A stretch of 64,000 nt of DNA from NCBI RefSeq assembly GCF_905171775.1, contig NC_053500.1:127676140-127740139 (forward strand), read 5' to 3'. This stretch comes from Rana temporaria. Taxonomy: Eukaryota > Chordata > Amphibia > Anura > Ranidae. The notes beneath the pieces are model-generated. The model searched no databases. It was not told the origin of the DNA and worked only from the letters and a program-made list of their open reading frames with translations. Of the stretch, positions 1 through 11,511 are shown in pieces. Both the position numbers and the translations under genes were made by a program. The stretch's first letter is position 1, and every line of letters begins with the position of its first letter.

Positions 1-780
1 ACAAATAATAGCCGACACAAATAGTACATACTGCTTTCCCTATGTAAACAGCTAAAGGTGACATTCTTGTAGAGTCACGTTCCTTTGACTGTCCAAACGG
101 CATGATTTTTACAAACTCTGATAAATTAAAGCAGATGTACCCACAAACAAAAATTTAATATTACATTTTTTTATTTAGTTGTTTAGGGTATTTTTTTTTT
201 GTGCTTTATTTTTACCTGGAAATCCTGCCAGCAAAACATTTTCTGCCCTACGGCGATCCACTCGCTGTACTGTTTCTCTGGAAAATAAGTATTGTCACCT
301 TAGGCCAGAAACCTCCCTTCTCCATAGCATAGAAGGGTGGGGTTCTCCAGTCCTCAGCGATGGTTGACAACAATGTATCTTATGAGAGTAAAGCAAAGGA
401 AGTAATCGGCAGACAAGATTTATGGCAGGATCAACATGTTTTTGCATTTTTGAAAAGATATAACAAAACCCTTTCAATGGCGTGGTTCTTGGACTAAAAG
501 GGACCAAAAAAGAGATGTTTGTTTTTTGTTAGTGTTTACATACCCTTTTTAATGATGGCGAACAGGTGGTATGCCTTAAGGAAAGCACGGAATAAATCTT
601 CTTCTTTTTTATTTATTTTTGTTTATTAGCATGTTTTGCAACCAACCTTTAAATAACATCAGGAGAAATTTGGTGGGCAAAGTGAGCAGTCTTGGAGATT
701 GGCCAATTTTGTAGATGTACTATATGACAGATCCCAGCTGAGTCTCTCTGATGGAACCAAATCCCGTTGCCTCTTTTCTC
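1..780. other. No gene recognised; AT-rich unique-looking sequence
   Basis: I see no coding exon, RNA gene or bounded repeat here. Open frames are short, lack splice context and resemble nothing I recognise. It may be intergenic or intronic. Confidence 0.5.
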
Positions 781-783
781 TTA

Positions 784-1000
784 GCCCCCGTTCACACCTA
801 GGCGTATATACGCCTGCAGTGCGACGCCGCTGCAGCCCCGAGACGCCAGAGGGATGATTTAACATGCACCTCTATGGAGATGGTTCACATCTCAACGCCA
901 AACGCCGTACGCCTGCCGCCTGAAAAAAAGTCCCGGACCTTTTTTTCAGGCGGTGTTCGGCATAGGAGATGTGAACCATCTCCATAGAGGGGGTGAAGGC
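784..1000. mobile_element. Foldback (Harbinger-like) element, left part
   Basis: The sequence begins after a TTA with a GCC...TTCACACCTAGGCG-type end shared with copies at 3505, 4769 and 11096. A palindromic core at about 869-990 has arms reading 'ctatggagatggttcacatc' and its complement. The right end is not clean because the sequence runs into another repeat near 1000-1110. The superfamily is inferred from the 3-bp TTA duplications of the better-bounded copies. Confidence 0.5.
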
Positions 1001-1099
1001 TGCATTCACAATCGCGGCGTTTTGTCGACGCAAATCGCAGTACAAAACGCCGCTATTTGTCGCTGAAATTTGAGGGTCATAACGCCGCGATTTTGTGAG

Positions 1100-1379
1100 A
1101 TTCACACAAAAAGTGAACCTCCGCTTTTTGGATCCCCCCCCCTCCGGTGTCACATTTGGCACTTTTTAGGGGAGAGGGGGTGCAGATACCTGTCTGAGAC
1201 AGGTATTTGCATCACTTCCGGGTTCAGATCCCCGCAGGGAATCCAGCCTGTGATGTCAATTTCCCCCCCTCACCCCGGGCGCGCTGGACAGGTAAGTGTC
1301 CATTTTTTATAAGTCAGCAGCTGCCTTATTTGTAGCTGCTGGCTTTAAAAAAAAAAAAATCGGCCGAACCTCCGCTTTA
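1100..1379. mobile_element. TTAA-type MITE copy (left end eroded)
   Basis: It contains 'aaaaagtgaacctccgcttt' near the left and 'gaacctccgctttaagc' at the right, plus the internal 'gtcagcagctgc...gtagctgctggc' hairpin. Both are also present in copies at 19656, 26659 and 28538. The right end has TTAA. Confidence 0.55.
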
Positions 1380-1662
1380 AGCTGCATTCACACCTGCATG
1401 TTTTTAAAGTGTTTTTTATTTATTTTTTTCTCATATTTTTATGGGAGATTTGGGCTTTTTTTTTTTTTTTTTAATACTGCATGTTTTTATTTTTTATATA
1501 TTATGATTATTCTTAGCCAATAGAGAAATACTTTCATCGTTGGCTTTTTTATTTAATTACATTTTTATTATTATTATTATTATTATTATGTTTGTTAGGG
1601 TTGGGTTGGGGGTTAGGATTGTTTGTTACACTGCTGCTACTACTTATTTAAATAATTGTAAC

Positions 1663-2060
1663 GTGTGTGTGTGTGTGTGTGTGTGTTTGTTTTTTTTACT
1701 TACCTGCTCTGTGCAGTGGATTTGCACAGGGCAGCCTGGATCCTCTACTTCTCGGGTCCCTCTTCGCTGCTCCTGGCCCCTCCCTCCTGTCAAGTGCCCC
1801 CACAACAAGCAGCTTGCTATGGGGGCACCCGAGCTGCAGCTCCCTGTGTCCATTCTGACACGGAGCTGTGGTTTGGACCCATCGCCTCTCTCTCCTGATT
1901 GGCTCCCGCTGCTGTCAAGAACAGTTAGCCAATGGCGCTGTTGCTGTGTCCCAGCCAATCAGGAGGCGAGCGATAGGGGGGGCTGCTGCGCACAGAAGGC
2001 TTGTTATCTTAATCTATTAAGTAAAAAGAAAAATACCTGCCTTTACAACCCCCTTTTTTA

Positions 2061-2092
<32 letters not shown>
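1663..2092. repeat. TG microsatellites flanking a GC-rich MITE segment
   Basis: TG runs lie at about 1663-1686 and 2061-2092. The intervening segment (about 1700-2040, with 'gtggatttgcac' and 'ctcctggcccctccctcctg') recurs in diverged form at 37200-37500. The TG runs create short artificial open frames in several registers. Confidence 0.7.
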
Positions 2093-2093
<1 letters not shown>

Positions 2094-2589
2094 ATATATA
2101 TTGGGGTATTTATTATTCTATTAATTATGTATTTAAAGCAGAAAATCGTGCCAAAACTTACAAATCGCGTATTTCCATTTAATTTAAAAATCGCTAAAAT
2201 CGGCCCAATTTGAGCTACAAAAAAAGCTCCAGCGTTTTGGAGCGTGAAGCTAATAAACTCTAAGGTGTGAATGGGGCCTGTATTACTGATCAGCTGTAAT
2301 ACTCATGTGAGGGACTAGTCCGATTTATTATGTGGAGGGTGGCATGCCTGTGTTTAAACTTTACATTGGCACCTTGGACCGTCTGAGAACTATGCCCAGA
2401 CGTCTTCTGGTGCCAGTATCCCAATAAAGCATTCTTTTGAACCTTTTTGTCTGAGCACAGTTTTTGTTTTTACAAGCACAAGCGTGTTGCAGTCTTTTGT
2501 GTACATTGGAGTTTTTTTCTGACGTGGTGCCAATAAATGCATGAATATGTCTTGAGCAAATGTTGCAAGCTGTTATTCTTCCTATATTC

Positions 2590-2812
2590 CTATATTCTTC
2601 CTGGCCAGGAAACTTCAATCTTATTGACACAGGAGCATGGTCTGAAACAGTACTAGTCCCAATATTGGCTGACTTTACCCAAGGGAGATGATAAGGGTCT
2701 ATAAAGATATTGTCTGTTCTGCAATATGAATCGTGAGTTTTAGAGTAATAAGAATATTCCAGTTTTGTGGGGTTTAGGATTCTCCAAATGTCAACTATTT
2801 GGGGTTTTATAG
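2590..2812 (-). pseudogene. LINE endonuclease fragment (L1/Tx1 type)
   Basis: Read on the minus strand, this stretch translates without a stop into the C-terminal part of an apurinic-type LINE endonuclease. It has a WR.LNP segment, a paired Y-S-Y-Y, an R-T-D-N-I-F motif and then the signature V-S-D-H-A-P-V. SDHxPV is the conserved catalytic-domain motif of L1/Tx1-clade retrotransposons. Only about 75 codons survive; there is no adjoining reverse transcriptase in frame, so this is a dead 5' and 3' truncated fragment. The clade is inferred from motif style only. Confidence 0.7.
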
Positions 2813-3504
2813 AAGTTATTCTTTACATGAGAGAGACATTTACATGAAATGTAAGGTTCGTTTTTCATTTTCTAAATGGGTTCCTTTTAAGCTAGTGCAT
2901 TGTTGGTTTCCTTCGATTTTCCTTCGATTTTCCTTCTAAATGTTTTTTTTCTTTGTCTGAATTTCTCACTTCCTGTTCCTCGGTAAGCTTGCCCCCATCA
3001 TCTGGCTGGGGGTTAGTCAGCATGCTCGCCCCCTCCCTAAGGACTACATGCGTGCAGGGAGATGCTGTGAACGTTCCTCTTTTCACTTCCTCATTGTTCG
3101 TTTTTGCTCAGAAATTGCTCTATTTCTTCTCTGTTCTGTTCACTTCCTGCTTGTCTGATTGTTTCTCACCACTGTGAAGGGAGGCTTTACTGCGGTGGTC
3201 AGTGACGTGCTCGCCCCCTCCTGGGAACTACATCTGTGTGGCAGGACGCTCTCTACGTGTTAGAGACTTCAAGGAGGTGTGAATTACTGGGCGTGCCGCA
3301 ATGCCTACTGGGAAATGTAGTTCTTACATGAACGAGCGATGCAAACCAGGAAGTGAATGAGAGAACAAAAACTAGAATGCCGGAGGTGATATAGATGAAG
3401 GAATTTAATAGGTATTTACTTGTTTTTTAACAGAATCATTACACTATTCTGTCTGTCTACCTGGCATAAATTTTTTGAGAATCGTGAGAGAATCCTGATC
3501 TTTA

Positions 3505-3797
3505 GGCTGCATTCACACCTAATCGCAGTGTTTTGTCCCACGAATTGCGGCGACAAATTGCGGCGTTTTGTACCTCGATTTGTGGCGACAAAACGCTGTG
3601 ATTTTAACCCCCAGGTCCACATCTCCTATGCTGAACGCCGAAGTCGCCTGAAAAAAAGGGTCCGGGACTTGTTTTGAGCTTCAGGCGATCAGCGTTTCGG
3701 CGTTCGGCGTGGACATGTGAACCATTTCCATAGAGGGCAATGGTATTTCTCCCCTCCAGCGTATCGGGCGTAAATACGCCTAGGTGTGAATGGAGCC
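3505..3797. mobile_element. Harbinger-like MITE, 293 bp, TTA duplication
   Basis: It starts GGCTGCATTCACACCT and ends AGGTGTGAATGGAGCC. It is flanked by TTA at 3502-3504 and 3798-3800. The interior carries the palindromic block shared with the copies near 869-990 and 4850-4980. Three-bp TTA duplications are typical of PIF/Harbinger elements; no transposase is present. Confidence 0.65.
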
Positions 3798-3800
3798 TTA

Positions 3801-4768
3801 GTCTAAGCAAAAGAATCGTGATTCTCATTTTGACCAGAATCGTGCAGCCCTAGCATACAGCCAAGATAGCTAAAATTGCTGATTGGAGGAAAGGCACACA
3901 CCCCCTCTCATTATAGGCAGAGACTCTCAGAGTTGTTATGCAACAGGGCCAGCTCCCTGCTAATCTATTTTAGCAACCTCCTTTGACTAAAGATTCGGGC
4001 TGCTTTTATCTGATATGTCTGAAAATTAGTCACGAGTTATCTGGCTGATAACAGAGGAATGGACCATGAGAGAGCTATGGGACTTGGCTCTTTTTAAAGA
4101 GAGATAACAAAATACTGCAGATATATGTGCCCAGCTCAAATTTCATGAATTGGATTTACATCCACTTTAAGATATTTCTTTCTCCATGTTTGATAAATGA
4201 GTCCTAGTCCAGTTTTTGCAATGTAGTGCCTTATAAGTTCCCGATGTAACCTAGAATTATGTACACGTCCTCGTGTTTACAGCACAGTAGAAATGGAAGA
4301 AGTGGAGTTTTTGTCCAGGGTCTAGTCAAACCTGTCTGAAAGGGTCATCTGGTTCTAGTCTTAGGATTTCTTTCTCAGACTTTGCCTGAAGGAAAGATTC
4401 TCAGAAGTGATTTAAGAGGAAATCTGAGCTTTGACTTGCCTGAGTGTAGAAATAATGAAAACAGGGCGACCATCACATTGTCTTCTTGTGTTTTTCTGTT
4501 TGCGCCTGCTGGAAGTAATTAGGTGGACACTGATTGAGGTGTGTGTTTTTAATATCTTAATCGCTTAAAGGGTCAGTTCACTTAAAAATCTTATTGCGTT
4601 TCTGGGTAGAGGTCGTGAGTTTAATCACCCGCTGGCTTCCTACAGCTCTCATGACGAGGACAGCGCTTGCCTTCCCATGGCGGTACACCCGTCACTGCTG
4701 TTAGAGATTTTAGGTCTCCTTTTTCTTTGTGCTACTGAAAAAACTTGGCATGGGATGTAACTCTATTA
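3801..4768. other. No gene recognised
   Basis: Mixed sequence with no bounded repeat or plausible exon that I can support. Confidence 0.45.
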
Positions 4769-5072
4769 GCCCCCACTCACACCTAAGCGTTTTGTCGCCT
4801 GTAGTGTGACGCCACAGCAGCCCCGAGACGCTGGAGGGATGAAAACACATTGCCCTCTATGGAGATGGTTCACATCTCCACGCCAAACGCCGTACGCCTG
4901 CCGCCTGAAAAAAAGTCCCGGACCCTTTTTTCAGGCGGCTTTCGGCGTTCGGCATAGGAGAAGTGAACCATCTCCATAGAGGGGGTGAGGCTGCATTCAA
5001 AATCGTGGCGTTTTGTCGCCGCAATTCGCGGGACTAAACACCGATTTTGTACGCCTAGGTGTGAATGCAGCC
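4769..5072. mobile_element. Harbinger-like MITE copy
   Basis: It is the same family as 3505-3797, with matching ends (GCC..CACTCACACCTA and TAGGTGTGAATGCAGCC) and the same palindromic core. The flanks read TTA on the left and TAA on the right, so the duplication is not exact. Confidence 0.55.
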
Positions 5073-5244
5073 TAACTGTCGGTGGTAGAGGTGGCATCTC
5101 CAGCTGCTTGGTGATTCCAACTGACTCTTCTTAGCAATGGTAAATGCCATTTTATGTCATATCTGAATGATAACCTGAGAGAAACGTATTTCTTTCCATA
5201 CAGTGTTTTTCATTATTGTATATATTGTTTTCTAATAAAAAAAT

Positions 5245-5600
5245 TGAAACTGGGGTAAGGATGGATGTATGGGGTAAGCAGTGCAATCTCTGTATTTGCG
5301 GACGATGCCAAGCAGGGCAATAACTTCTCCACAGGATGTAGAAACCTTGTAAATAAATCTGAACAAATGAATGGGGTTGGGCAAATACATGGCAAATGAG
5401 GTTTAATGTAGAAACATGTGAAATAATGCATTTGGGTGGCAAAAATACAAATGCAATTTATACACAGGGGGAATCTAGGATGGAAAAGGACCTGGAGGTC
5501 CTAGTAGATGATGGGCTCAGCAATGGCATGCAATATCAAGCTGCTGCTAACAAAGCAAACAGAATATTGGCATGCATTAAAAGGGGGATTAAAGTGGAGG
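5245..5600 (+). pseudogene. CR1-type LINE reverse transcriptase fragment
   Basis: The plus strand encodes the downstream part of a CR1-like reverse transcriptase. A decayed FADD-type box lies near 5295-5320. An open stretch from 5396 follows, containing M-R-F-N-V, C-E-I-M-H-L-G, K-D-L-E-V-L-V-D and A-N-K-A-N-R-I-L-A-C-I-K-R-G-I. These correspond to the standard 'RFNVxKCxVMHxG...EKDLGV...KANRxLGxIxRGI' region. A frame change between the two parts and the short length show a dead copy. It ends against a long TA repeat. Confidence 0.75.
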
Positions 5601-5629
5601 TCCACCCTAAAAACAAAAAATGCACCAAA

Positions 5630-5631
<2 letters not shown>

Positions 5632-5708
<77 letters not shown>
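5632..5708. repeat. TA microsatellite
   Basis: About 75 bp of pure TA dinucleotide follows the LINE fragment directly. Confidence 0.95.
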
Positions 5709-5713
<5 letters not shown>

Positions 5714-6284
5714 TAATAATATTTTACTTACCAGACGTGGCAGTTGCTATGCAGATGTTCCTAATCTGCCTCTTCCCATGCCACGGCAGGTCTTCTTCCT
5801 CGTCCTCCCCATGTTGTCTGCCTAGTTCCTGGTCCTCAGTGGTTCAACTTCCTGTCCTAAGACCCCATTGCCTCCTGGAAAATGATGACACTCATTTCCC
5901 AGGAGTCTCTGGGCATTACTGTGCCTAAAAATCGTGTTAAGGCTCATTTCAGCGCCATTTTTGAAAAGGAAAGAACGCCCTGTGTTGTCATAACAACGGG
6001 CTGGGACGTTCCTCCGTCGCCGCCCGTTGTCATGACAACAAAACAAACGAACTGCGCTACGAGTGCCGTTCTACTGCTCATGCGCGAAATCGAGAGGTGC
6101 ATGCTGGTTAGCCAGCATGCACCTCTCCCCGAAAACGAGGAAGAAACAGGAACTGGGCTTCAGTTGCCCACACATATGATGGAAATTACCACAACATGAG
6201 CTGGAGAATATAAGCTGGAGAATATAAGTAATTACAATGATTTCCTGATCGATTGGGGAGCTATTAATATGTTTAACGGAATGT

Positions 6285-7277
6285 TTAACCACTAGCCGAC
6301 CGTGCACCGTCATTATACGGCGGCAGGTCGGCTCTCCTGGGCGAGAGCCCGTAGCTATACGGCGGCTCTTTGAGCCGCCACTAGGGGGCGCGTGCGCGCC
6401 GCCGCTCGCCCCCGACTCCCGTGCGTGTGCCCGGCGGGCGCGATCGCCGCCGGGCACACGCGATCGCTCGTTACAGAGCGGGGACCGGGAGCTGCGTGTG
6501 TAAACACACAGCTCCCGGTCCTGTCAGCGGGGGAAATGCTGATCTTCCGTTCATACAATGTATGAACAGATGATCAGTGTTTCCCCTAGTACGGCCACCC
6601 CCCTCCCCCACAGTAAGAACACACAGGGACATACTTACCCCTTCCCCGCCCCCTAGTGTTAACCCCTTCACTGCCAGTGGCATTTTTATAGTAATCCAAT
6701 GCATTTTTATAGCACGGATCGCTATAAAAATGCCAATGGTCCCAAAAATGTGTCAAAAGTGTCCGAAGTGTCCGCCATAATGTCGCAGTACCGAAAAAAA
6801 AATCGCTGATCGCCGCCATTACTAGTAAAAAAATATATTAATAAAAATGACATAAAAATACCCCCTATTTTGTAAACGCTATAACTTTTGCGCAAACCAA
6901 TCAATAAACGCTTATTGCGATTTTTTTTTTTTTTTTACGAAAAATATGTAGACGAATACGTATCGGCCTAAACTGAGGAAAAAAAAAAGGTTTTTTATAT
7001 ATTTTTGGGGGATATTTATTATAGCAAAAAGTAAAAAATATTCATTTTTTTTCAAAATTGTTGCTCTATTTTTGTTTATAGCGCAAAAAATAAAAACCGC
7101 AGAGGTGATCAAATACCACCAAAAGAAAGCTCTATTTGTGGGAAAAAAAGGACGCCAATTTTGTTTGGGAGCCACGTCGCACAACCGCGCAATTGTCCGT
7201 TAAAGCGGCGCAGTCCCGAATCGCAAAAAGTCTTCTGGTCTTTGGGCAGCAATATGGTCCGGGGGTTAAGTGGTTAA
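6285..7277 (-). mobile_element. TTAA-flanked non-autonomous element, about 1 kb
   Basis: It is bounded by TTAACCACT (6285) and AGTGGTTAA (7277). The TTAA plus CCACT/AGTGG ends suggest a piggyBac-like element (TTAA duplication, CC-start termini). The body matches, inverted, the copy at 21805-22773, including 'gctctatttgtggg' and 'tttgcgcaaaccaatcaa'. It has no transposase frame. Confidence 0.65.
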
Positions 7278-7910
7278 TGTAATTAATTTTAACTTGCAAA
7301 AAAAAAAAATTATGTCCGGAACCCCGCTTTAATGGACTTTTTTTCAACCTCACCTACTATGTAACTATATGAAAAACAAAGTCTTGGTTGGCACTGGGGA
7401 AAGCTTTGCTCTTCTGCTGGGCTCTTGATGCAGCCTGTGACCTCGGTGTAGATAACACTCCACTCAGCAGTTGATATGGCAGGAACAGCTGCAGCTTGGC
7501 TGAGGACTAAACTTCTGTTAACAATTGTCCATGTTGCTCCTGTAAAAAAAATAAAAAAAAATACTGTAGAGCAAGAAACATGGACACACTGCAAATGAGG
7601 GTAATCATGTTACGGAAATATTTTTCCAAACAGTTTGAGATGTCCCCTAGTGATGGTCCTATGGCCTACCAAAACATGGTGTGCATACAATCAAAAATGC
7701 GTTGCTTTTATGGACCCCTTAAATCTGGCTACACATCTGGCAATTTGATGGAGCAATTGACCTTTCAATTTCAGTTTTATGTTGAAATTGCAAAGCAATC
7801 CAAACCCATTTTGGTTTCATTCAACCGCAAGTAGATCTAAGTTGCCAAAATTGAATGTGGCAGAATAATCTGATCGCTTTCGGCAAAACTGCTGCAGGTC
7901 CCACCTAATT

Positions 7911-8187
7911 TCTCGAGAAAAGAAAAAGAGGGCGCACCAACCTTGTGCATTATCTTAGGTTTATTTTTATTATTATATAAAGTGTGTATGAAACGACTCA
8001 AAAACAGATGGTAAAAACTTGCGATATAAGCAATCTCCAGATGACAGCAATAAGTCTGAAGACAACGGACTCCAGATGCTACATGAGGAAATTTCAAGGG
8101 CCGCTGACGCGTTTCGAAGGAATACCTTTTTCCTCAGAGCCTAGCAGTGTTGCCTCCTTCAGCTCCACGTGTGTGTGTGTGTGTGTA

Positions 8188-8250
<63 letters not shown>

Positions 8251-8526
8251 AGCATGCCTTCAAAAGACTTCTCCCAAAGGGCTGTACACGCAAAAGGGTG
8301 AGGTAGGTTATTGTGTGAAGGAAGGAAGCAACACTGCTGGGCTCTGAGAAGGAAGGTATTCCTTCAAAACACGTCAGCCGGCAGTGGCCCTTGAAATGTC
8401 CTCCTGTACCATCTGTAGTCCGTTGTCTTCAGACTTTTTGCTGTCATCTGGAGATCTAATAATAACAATAAACCTAAGATAATGCACAAGGTTGGTGCGC
8501 CCTCTTTTTTTTTTTTTCTTTTCTCG
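7911..8526. mobile_element. Large foldback element with microsatellite core
   Basis: The left arm begins 'tctcgagaaaagaaaaagag' and runs 'ggcgcaccaaccttgtgcat'. The right arm (about 8300-8526) is its inverted counterpart, ending 'ggtgcgccctc...ttctcg'. The arms also share the 'gtctgaagacaacggactcc' block. TG (about 8168-8212) and TA (8215-8248) runs occupy the loop. Confidence 0.7.
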
Positions 8527-8937
8527 TTTGACTATAAGGCCCCTTGCACACTGGGGCGTTTTTCAGGAAGTCCCTCTCCTCCTGAAGCCCCCACTCCCCC
8601 CCAAAAAAATTACATGCCCAATGTGGCATGTAAGGGGGCGGGGAGTGGGTTAAGAGGAAGTTCCATTTTTAGGTGGAACTCCTCTTTAAGGAACCACTAG
8701 CATCCTCCTGGAAGAACCCTGGGGTTCCACAAAACACTGGTTGGAAATGGCTGGGGCAAAAGAAAGGAGAGAAGTCTGTCTAGTACACGATATCTGTGGC
8801 TTTGCTGCTCGTTGACATGTTGGGTCTTGTCTATAGAATACACTTCTCCTGTCCTCTCTTGCCTAGAACATTTTGTTTCCTAATGGTAGATAATCTTGAT
8901 GTAAATACATCCCTATAGTGAAGGACGTTTTTGGCTT

Positions 8938-8963
8938 TTTTTTTTTTTTTTTTTTTTTTTTTT
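8938..8963. repeat. Poly-T tract
   Basis: About 26 consecutive T residues. Confidence 0.9.
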
Positions 8964-9100
8964 GTCGCTCACTCCAGCTGTGTGTATTCACCTTCTTCGT
9001 TCCAAGTTCAAAGACAGGAGAACAGCGGGGCCGCAAACAAACTTAGGAAATGGATTGATCTTTAACAAAACAGGAACAGATCATTCTGCTCTCTCTATAG

Positions 9101-9142
9101 TGTGTGTGTGTGTGTATGTGTGTGTATATGTATGTGTATATG

Positions 9143-9178
<36 letters not shown>

Positions 9179-9186
9179 GTGTGTGT
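9101..9186. repeat. TG/TA compound microsatellite
   Basis: TG-rich, then TATG, then pure TA, then TG again. It abuts the probable LTR that follows. Confidence 0.9.
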
Positions 9187-10130
9187 GGCACTACCCCCGA
9201 AGGAGCTGCTGGTTTGTTTTGGGTGGCATGTTACCTCATGTTCCTCCGCCGTCTAGGGGTATTTGGTGAAAGTTGCCGTAATGGAATGTTCACGCAACGG
9301 GTGTCTTTTTTTTTTTTTGCTCTTTTATTACCCAGCCGGGTAAAAACAGTAGAACTTGGTGAAGAATAGAGATTTAGTAGAAATGGAAATAACAGATACA
9401 GGTGTAAGCAATAGGGAAACGGTCCTGCTTCCAACGACCCTTTCTTTTTCACCACTCCAGCCAGAGTGGGTATAGCGTACCTGGACAGGCTTCTCTCACC
9501 AGCCTGGAAGCCAGAATGTCACTCGAAACTTGGGGGAAAAATCTCTACCACAGACCCTCCGTATGATTGAAACAGCGGAGATAATCCACCTTAGCAGACT
9601 TGACACCTGGATCTCTTTCAGGTAGTTGTAGTTGGTAATCTAACTGATAGGCGACCGGTGTCCAACCTCTCAGCACCCGGATACCTTGATCTCCGGTGGA
9701 TGGTCGAAACCCTTTTGGAACGCCAGCCTCTTTTAGCACTCCTCAGGCAGACTTTCCACCGAACAGCTTCCTCTAGCAGGATTAACGCTTGGGACCTCTT
9801 TAGATTAGGGACCAAGTCGATCACTGAGCACCAGCCGCAACTCAGATGTTCCGGACCAACATGGTCCAGGAACACCGCGTGGCACGCACACCCCGGCCCG
9901 GAAGGCCATTTTGCCAGGGTGCTGTGGTATGGCTACCCTGAAGGTGGGCGCCACACGAGAAGAAGACCCAAGCAAATGGCGTCTGCCCCATAAATACCCC
10001 CTTCCAGCATGCACAGCGATGGAAACTCCTGATAGGCTGCTGAGAAAAATACCCAAATCCTTGACTCCACTGCTGCCCTGTCGGCCTGGGATGTGATCAG
10101 CACCCCAGAAACGACAGAATGAGCCCACAG
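9187..10130 (-). mobile_element. Probable solo LTR, minus orientation
   Basis: On the minus strand a GC-rich, U3-like stretch leads to a TATA-like 'gggtatttatggggc' (about 9985-10000). Several hundred bases further on come a poly(A) signal within 'gggtaataaaagagc' (about 9320-9335), an A-rich run, and a U5-like tail ending 'agtgccacacaca'. This order is that of a retrotransposon LTR. No internal gag/pol sequence is adjacent. I could not define a target duplication because the left edge is inside TG repeats; the ends are approximate. Confidence 0.5.
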
Positions 10131-10680
10131 CACAGCCAAAGCTTCAAATTTGAACCAATTAACATGGTTAGAGTTACTTAAAGGATCACTAAAGGAATTT
10201 TTTTTTTTAGCCAAATAGCTTCCTTTACCTTACTGCAGTACTGGTTTCATGTCCTCATTGTTAGTTTTTGCTTTGAAGTCGCTGTAATTCTGCTGTGATC
10301 TCCACACTTCCTGCTTGTCTGGCTCCTTATGAAAAAACTCATGGGAGCTTCTCACTGTGGTCCAAGCTGTGTGTCTAAAACTCCTCAGAACCAATCGGAT
10401 TCATTTTAAAAACAAAACACTGCCCTGGATTTGTTTGTTTTTGTCCTGTGGGTCTCTTTACTTCACATAAACATGAAACCAGTTTAAAACCGAAAGTGAA
10501 ACTAGAGGCACATTATATGATAGAATTTAATCTATTTTTAATCATTTTTAAAAGGAATCGGTTAACTTTTATGTCTCTATACCCTGTAAACAGTAATTTC
10601 AGCAAAAAAAATGTTTTCCTTTAGTGACCCTTTAACTCTCTGACCCCCACTAAATGTTCACTATTGCCGGTTCTGGAAAG

Positions 10681-10734
10681 TAACCAGGACTATCTATCTA
10701 TCCTATCTATCTATCTATCCTATCCTATCCATCT
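10681..10734. repeat. TATC/CTAT microsatellite
   Basis: Repeated 'tatctatc/ctat' units border the Tc1 remains. Confidence 0.8.
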
Positions 10735-10912
10735 CTCATTGGTGTTCTATTGGGTTGAGGTCAGTACTCTGCAGGCCAGTCAAGTTCCTCCACCCCAAAC
10801 TCGCTCATCCATGTCTTTTATGGACCTTGCTTTGGGCACTGGTCCAAATGATTTGGTGGAGGGGGAATTATGGCGTGGGGTTGTTTATCAGCGGTTGGGC
10901 TTGGCCCCTTAA
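10735..10912. pseudogene. Tc1 transposon fragment, head-to-head pieces
   Basis: 10735-10845 reads as the minus-orientation end of a Tc1 element ('ttctattgggttgaggtcag'; 'ctcatccatgtctttta'). It then switches to plus orientation at about 10850 ('tggtggagggggaattatgg'; 'ggttgggcttggcccctta'), which encodes the Tc1 G-G-x-I-M-x-W-G segment and then G-L-G-P-L. The plus-strand gene resumes at about 11512 after insertions. Family assignment is from recognised transposase wording. Confidence 0.6.
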
Positions 10913-11095
10913 TTTTAAAGCAGAGTTCCACTTAAAAGTGGATACCTGTCTTCCTACACTTCCGGAAGTCCACATCGCGGCCCATGACGTCACCGTGAGG
11001 GTGACATCATGCGCAATTGGGTTCCCAGCGTGAAGCCGTAAGGGTAAGGCTACACTGCCGGTATCTTTTACCCACAATGGCGGACCTCTGCTTTA
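10913..11095. mobile_element. TTAA-type MITE copy
   Basis: It begins 'ttaaagcagagttccactta' and ends 'cggacctctgcttta', the family ends seen at 26659-27135. It is inserted in the Tc1 remains; its exact left boundary is ambiguous because TTAATTTTAA occurs there. Confidence 0.55.
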
Positions 11096-11511
11096 GGCTG
11101 CATTCACACCTGAGCGTAGGTCGTTCGGTTGTTTTTTCCGTCGTGCGTATTCATGCTTTGATTTGCCACGTTTACATACAGCGTCGTCCGATGTTTTTTA
11201 TTTTATCCAATAGGAAAAATGATCATCTCTTCATCACTTGTTGCTATGTTGGTAGATTTTTTTTTTTTTATCTTCTGCCTGGGTGAAATGTTCTATTGAT
11301 TAAAGCGACAAAACGCCCGTAGCAAACGCTCGTTGTCGCGCTAGTCGCTTGAATCGAGCGTTTCCATTGCTTTCTATGGGAAATAGAAACGCTCAAAAAC
11401 GCCCAAACCGCCCGATTCGCACAACAAAAAAGGGTCAAAAAAGGGTCCGGAACTTGTTTGAGCTTCAGCCGTTTGGAGTGGAGATGTGAACCATCTTCAT
11501 AGGGAACAGCC
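11096..11511. mobile_element. Harbinger-like MITE, 416 bp, TTA duplication
   Basis: It starts GGCTGCATTCACACC and ends GAACAGCC, with TTA at 11093-11095 and 11512-11514. It is the same family as 3505-3797. The sequence to its right resumes the Tc1 transposase. Confidence 0.6.

Noticed and set aside
1540..2061. 173-codon plus frame
   Set aside because: It is driven by ATT and TG simple repeats and a MITE segment found again at 37200.
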